Shown here: piece after piece, positions 58,326 to 64,000 of the stretch
How the letters are laid out: each line of letters begins with the position of its first letter
Position numbering within the stretch: position 1 is the stretch's first letter
From: Amphibalanus amphitrite
Lineage: Eukaryota > Arthropoda > Thecostraca > Balanomorpha > Balanidae
Assembly: GCF_019059575.1 (NCBI RefSeq)
Contig: NW_024881850.1
Coordinates: 310,001-374,000 of the forward strand
Length of the DNA stretch: 64,000 nt
Reading direction: 5' to 3'
Notes under the pieces: model-generated
Seen by the model: only the letters and a program-made list of their open reading frames with translations
What the model was told of the DNA's origin: nothing
The model's database searches: none
Made by a program: the position numbers and the translations under genes

Positions 58326-61300
58326 GTAGCGCTCAGATCCAACTGATGGCATCTCAAGTCGTGCACATGAGCTCACTGCCTCACTCCCCAGAGCACATGC
58401 CCGCTCTGTTTCTCCGCACGATGACGTTCATATCTATCCTCCCTCATCTCCTGCACGCGCGGCTTGTCTGGGTACCGCCTTTACACCGCCCCAGCGGCCG
58501 CCACCCGGTTCCAGCGAGCCAGCGGCCGGTGGGGGTTCTCATTTACATCACAGATGTCCACGTACGGCGGATATTCCAGCCGGCTGATCGCAGGGCCGGT
58601 CTAAGAACATGCCATCACCGTACCGAGTGGCTGCGCTAAAAACGCGCATGCGAAATGTGCGTACGTTTTAGATGCAGGGGATTTAGCTGTAAATCAGGCG
58701 GCACACCTGAACTATGACTCATGTTCACGCACTGTGTGTGGATTTTCCGGTGAAATCGAGAGACAATAGGAGGGCTGTGTAATCGGCCAAATGCCGTGAG
58801 AGAGTGCGATCAGTGAGGTATGACGTCATTGATGTATATAGCGTCACACATTTTTCGTCACTCGTCGTTAGCGACGCACGTACGTCGGACCGACGAACTG
58901 GGACCAAACAGCTCTCACAATCATTGACGGTGGTTGGATGTTGGCATGACGATCGCAGTCGGGCTCGATCGCGTGCGTGACGAAATGGAGAGGCCCGGGC
59001 CAGCAGCGGCAATGTTTGGCCCACTCGGAAATTCTGCTGATTTGCTGAAAATCAAACTGCGTAATTTCCACACTTTGGTTATGTCTGGCTGTTTCCCAGA
59101 CCAAAAATTGAGACCAAGGATAAAACTCAGAACAATGGCTGATTTGACTAATTGCCTCCATTGCTACTGTGACTTCTGAACTGAAGTTGTGGATATCCTT
59201 GTGTTATCGCTTCGATCATGACCTTTGACCAGAGTTTATTGTGTTCATGCGGCAAATGATGTTCGGTGTATTTCCAATATCAAATGTAGGTCATCACGCC
59301 CTCACATTAGAGAAGTGTATGTACATACAAATAAAAATTAATTGTTTATAACTTTTTATATATCTCAGCTTTGATCAATGATCAAGTAGTAAAACAGCAC
59401 CTGTGATGTTTATCAAATTAGTGACGCACTCGAAGGTATGTGTTTGCTACACAGTTCGAGCATGGCTTGAGAATTAGGAATTATGCCGAAACATGGTATA
59501 ACTATATTCAAAGCTTTAGAACTCACTGAAGATCACAGTTCTGCAGCATTACCGTAATTTGAAAAGGAACTCCGAGAAACGAAACGGAGCTCGTATAAGA
59601 ATAGCATGGCCCAGAAGTGGCTCTCCTAACTAATTTGAAGGCATTTTCCAGGTTCCCAGTGCTTATCTCGCTTACTGTGATAGTTTCCATCATGTTCCGG
59701 TTTCTCTCGTCTGTTTTTCAGGGTCGTCTAAGATATACGAAAAGTCATAAGCCACATGTCATGTTCCAGAACATAATCCCACCCGTAAAAGTAGCTGATA
59801 ATCTGTCTGCTACTAGCAGCGAACATACAACTGCTAGTTCGATCGAAGCAACACATCAACTACACTCATGAACTTCATGGTGTACGTCTTCATGGTGTAT
59901 GAGAAAATAATTTTAATTCTTTTAAATGACACCGAATTGTTTTATCGGCCAGCGCTGTCAAAATCGTGCCAAGGTAACGGCAGTTATTTAGCGTCAATTC
60001 ATCCCAACATAACATTATATAATGCACATTTTTAATATTTTAACGGCTGCCGTTGCTATGACACGACTGCACCTGTGTCGTGACCTGTGACGCGCCATTT
60101 GAACATCAACTCCGATACATTCAAACTACAGCTCTTAGAGCTGCATCCCACGTTAGTTGCTGCATTTCGTGGGCGATTTCCATGAAGACTGCTTCATGGA
60201 TCCTTAAAAAAGTTAAAAAAACCCTGTTTAGATGCTTACATGTGTTTGTCTTTAAAGTGTAGGACCTTCTTTGGTTATTTTTCAATTTATCACTGAATGG
60301 ACCATTTTTTTAAGTGAAGTGTGTTGTAGAAAAAAAATATGGGGCTGTGAGACAATATGTTCCCGCAAGAGCTAGGATATGACAAACGTGCCCTATCTCT
60401 TTTCGTAAATGTCTCCCGTATGTAAAGTTACCAGGAGGAAGAACCGCGTACTGAATGATTCAGCACATTTTATATTACGTGCAGGCTCATTAGTGTGCAG
60501 CCGTAAAAATATGTTTATCTTCTCTGAATGTGTTTGTGTCTCGATAAACAAGGATAATATTTGAGCATAAAGTCCTCGGTGTGCCCTCTGTGGCGGCACA
60601 TGCGACAGTGGTTGTTGGCCGCACCGTCATCTTCACCGAATTGAAATCATTGTCTGGTCTTTGCCGCATGGTAGAACGGGGGCACTGTCACTTCCGTTGT
60701 GAGTTCCATCGGTGCAAAATGTTGAAACGGTCGTCTCCATCGAAAATGCTGAGTCGTGTGAGCGTGTTCTTTTGTGGATTGAATCGGAGGCCAGCCTGTC
60801 CTCTCTGAGATTTTTCATTGGACAAAACTGTAATGTTACTTTGTCAAGCATGTTCTCAATTTTCTGCCCTTATCGGAGAAATCATTACTTTCGATAGATC
60901 AGCACATTATAGCCTTTGCTCGAGTGAGTGTTGTGGAGGGGGGTGGGGCGTTCTTGGCCACACACACTCCAGTTTTTTTGCGTGCGCATAAAAAAACGCT
61001 GCCTGTGGCGGCGCGAAACTTGGCATATGATGCATGCTAAGTTGGTGAATACCCCATTATGCATCATTTTACATCGTATGCAAAATTTTTGACGCCAGGT
61101 TATCTATAAAAGCCAGGTCACCGCCACCAGGTCAAGCAGATTAGCCAACGTTTCACATTTACACTGTGCCTCTTCTCCATTATCTCGAGTGTGACGATTT
61201 CAGTCCCACATTCAAATTGTGCCTGCAAAGATGATTCACACAGAACCACAATACGCCATCAGTTTCCGATGGCTTTGCACACATTGGAAATCTATGACGA

Positions 61301-64000
61301 ATTCAAGCCGCCCCTCAAAGTGCGGCTACTTGCATGTTTACATGCGAACGACGTCACAGTTGGTGCTTATCAAAATGATTTGGTATCATGACCAAACATC
61401 AATGTGTGATCGCGCAAACACTTACTTTACTTGGCCACAGGTGTGTCATACCATGAGAGAACCGGTCAATCATACCCACACAGTGGGTAGCTGGATATGC
61501 GCCTTCGCGCAAAATTTCAAGGGCACACTAACAAAACAGTCTTTTTTAGACAAACCTACTACGCTGTCGGTGAGGCAATAATGAATGAGTCCGGATAGTA
61601 ACACCGATGCGTATATATTTTCCAAGATTGTTGTTTGAAGCCGGGTAAAAATACGCACCGCGTTGTGGTTTGAGACTGGCGGCTATAGCCACTCCCGTGG
61701 CCATGCCGTGAATGACTTTCCTCACAAACAGGCGTGAGTTCTCCTTATTCTTTTCTCTGAATATTCTTGTTTGACAACTTAATTACCTGTTGCTCATTTA
61801 AATGTACCCGCTAAGTGACACAGAAGCATGGGTAAAACCTTCAAGAAGCCGATTCAAGCTGGCATTTTTTTCATGTCCTGCTACCCAGGACACTTCTTTA
61901 AAGTTTTACGTTCGATAAGTGCATGCAAACTAATATTACACGATATTATAACACGTGCATTGCTGTCGCCCAATAGGCTACTTCGATTTCACACTTGCAT
62001 TGAAATGAGCAATCCACTAACAAAATATAACTGCAACATTTATGGAATACAACGCATGTAACGATTCCGTAGACATTGGAAATATGGTACCGGGAACGCC
62101 ACAGCCTTCCTATAGTTTGTGTCAAATCAAGTTTTTTTTCAACTGCTCGCCCACCATTTCTCTCGAAAAACAGTATGCATTGATCTGTGTACCTACTATT
62201 CGATTCATGTAATGCTGCTATGGCAAAGTGCATCATTTGAAAGTCTAGTCACTCGATCTAGTGGGTTTTGGGTATAGTGTATGTCTCCAGATTTCTATCA
62301 TCGCGCTAGCCTTTGTAGTTAGATGTTGCTTCCTGCGCATGTGTTCGTAGTAACGTGTATTTTTCTTGTTCACAATGATTATGCAATTTAGATTAATGCA
62401 AGAATATCGGGTTTCCGGCATATATTTCCCTAATTGTTATTGGTTGTTTGGGAAAGCGACATAAAAGTTTATTAGATGTTGCATAAAAATAATCAATTTA
62501 CAATGTTACCTGTTGTGCATAAATCCAGCCAATCAACAGCTTCTTTTGCTTGGCTTTCCTGTGGTTCCAGTTTCCAGGGATGACTCAAAACGTAATATCA
62601 GCATCTCTCATCAAAGGGAAGGAAGTTACAAGGATGATTAGTGAACCTTTATACTGCTGTTTGGCAACAGCTCGGTTTGAGGAGCCGAGGAGCCTCTTGA
62701 TGTATGTATCAAGTCTTTGCTTCAAGTCTTTGAGCATGCATGCTCACTTGAAAATAACTCACGCTCAGCCATATCGAACGATATCCATCGTACCTACCCG
62801 GATAGTGCCTCATTATGACCAAGCGTATAATTGCACGTTATTGCTACCTATTGTTGCACAATCACACACCTGTGATAGGTTGTTTGCATTTCAAAACATA
62901 TTTATCCTTACTCATATGTCAAAGTGAGACGTGCACATCCGGTTTTTGTACATATTCATAAACGCGCAATTTTATGTGATTTGTCCCATAGCTCTCAGCA
63001 GGAACATCCTGCCTTCTCAGAGCCGGCTTTGAATGAAGACAAAAATGGTCGAACCGGTTATGCCTAGAACGAGGATATTGAGAGTCATGTGTCACATTAC
63101 GACACGGGTGAATACTACGTGACTTAAAGATTGATACACACACGCATTAAAAGTTATAAAACGCAGGCATTCATCAGTAATAGGATTGTTCAAACACGTT
63201 TAACATTTGTGGAGTCATCACAAGAGGGTTGTGACATGGTGAAATCATTGGTCAAGTACTTAAAATCATCGAACGTCAAACAATGAGTAATCAATGATAT
63301 GATAGGATATTAATTGTGCTACCTATGGCTTTTATTGGGAAGTAGTGATGTGTGATAACGATTAACGATAGTAATGATTCGTGATAAATCGCGGTCAATT
63401 TATGCCTTCTTGTCTATTGTTATGGCCGTATTAGTGACAATAATTGGGTGCTCGTATTCCAGTACCTAGTGCATTCGAATGGCACGACAGTAGCCGTGGC
63501 ATGAATATGGGTGCACTTTTTGTGTTTTCACCTTCCTGTCTACTGACGTATCAAACAGGAAAGAATGGATACCTTTTTTGGCTGTATTCACGTACAGGTG
63601 AACATACAAGCCCTTGGAATGGTGGCTTTGCTGCCTCACATATGTATGCGCTTTATGTACCAGCTGCTCTTGTAGATAACATGCCTAACTTACCTATATT
63701 CAAAAGTTATACCACATTACTAAGGGATGCTTGCTTCAAACTGTTACGCCTACATGCAAACGTTTGCTGAAGGGACATACCGTTTCGCTACTACTCATAG
63801 GAAACTTCATTTGATGTCTCACATAAGTTTGATTTATTGTAATTCATTTATCTCCTTGTGACTGGCTTGCAGGACACTGATAAGTATCGAGATACATCCA
63901 TTCATCAAGAACACGACACAATATACAATCATACAATAAGTAATATACACCTAATACACGGCACAATATACCTACAATATGTAAGCAGTTGCTCGGCAAG
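58326..64000. other. No gene recognised
   Basis: A GC-rich patch at 58380-58570, then AT-rich DNA to the end. I found no domain-bearing frame, element ends, RNA gene or tandem repeat of note. A 60975-61135 stretch with GCGGCGCGAA and AGGTCACC motifs faintly recalls the TTAA family but cannot be aligned convincingly. Confidence 0.5.

Noticed and set aside
60975-61135. Possible further TTAA-family fragment (GCGGCGCGAA, AGGTCACC motifs)
   Set aside because: Motifs are short and the order cannot be aligned to any complete copy.

Overview
This is nuclear DNA of an animal, most likely an arthropod and possibly a crustacean. The evidence is a GT-AG spliced secreted immunoglobulin-domain gene, a Cip/Kip (dacapo-type) cell-cycle inhibitor exon, long introns, microsatellites and a dense load of eukaryotic mobile elements. 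The phylum is an inference; nothing here fixes the species. Host genes are sparse: I can support only two, and most of the window is transposon sequence or DNA in which I recognise nothing.

Layout. 0-6.2 kb: CT microsatellites, a TTAA-flanked piggyBac-like element (2046-3060), a small hAT-like element of GGAGTC repeats (3482-3646), and a TA-flanked element (3901-5406) that itself contains a TTAA element (3929-4534). 6.28-6.99 kb (minus strand): an exon encoding the CDK-inhibitor domain. 7.6-17.8 kb: TTAA elements, two decayed (near 7.6 and 10.8 kb) and four complete (11235-12436, 14187-15384, 15392-16578, 16611-17833). The last two face each other as a 1.2 kb inverted repeat. 18.9-20.55 kb: a TA-flanked element with long inverted minisatellite arms. 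21.1-34.2 kb (plus strand): a four-exon secreted Ig-like gene. Its 11.8 kb first intron holds a young, whole-looking Ty3/gypsy-type LTR retrotransposon (21313-25675, minus strand), a tandem dimer of the GGAGTC element, and a third TA-flanked element. 35-38.3 kb: SINE-like dispersed repeats and a non-autonomous hAT element with a perfect 8-bp duplication. 40.8-47.5 kb: a second young LTR element (identical LTRs, incomplete coding set). 48.3-50.8 kb: an internally deleted hAT transposon keeping the C-terminal part of its transposase. 55.2-58.3 kb: a seventh complete TTAA element, split by an 1.9 kb element of an unfamiliar family. The rest, including 58.3-64 kb, holds nothing I recognise.

Most notable pattern. 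All seven complete TTAA elements are asymmetric: at one end only, the terminal motif just inside TTAACCC is repeated as a direct copy 26-27 bp further in. The variable bases of this motif differ between copies but match between the two ends of the same copy. Most copies also carry dense GGTCA hexamers; three carry a palindromic nuclear-receptor-type site (AGGTCATGACCT). This looks like an undescribed non-autonomous piggyBac-like family with a conserved transposase-binding layout and possible regulatory cargo.
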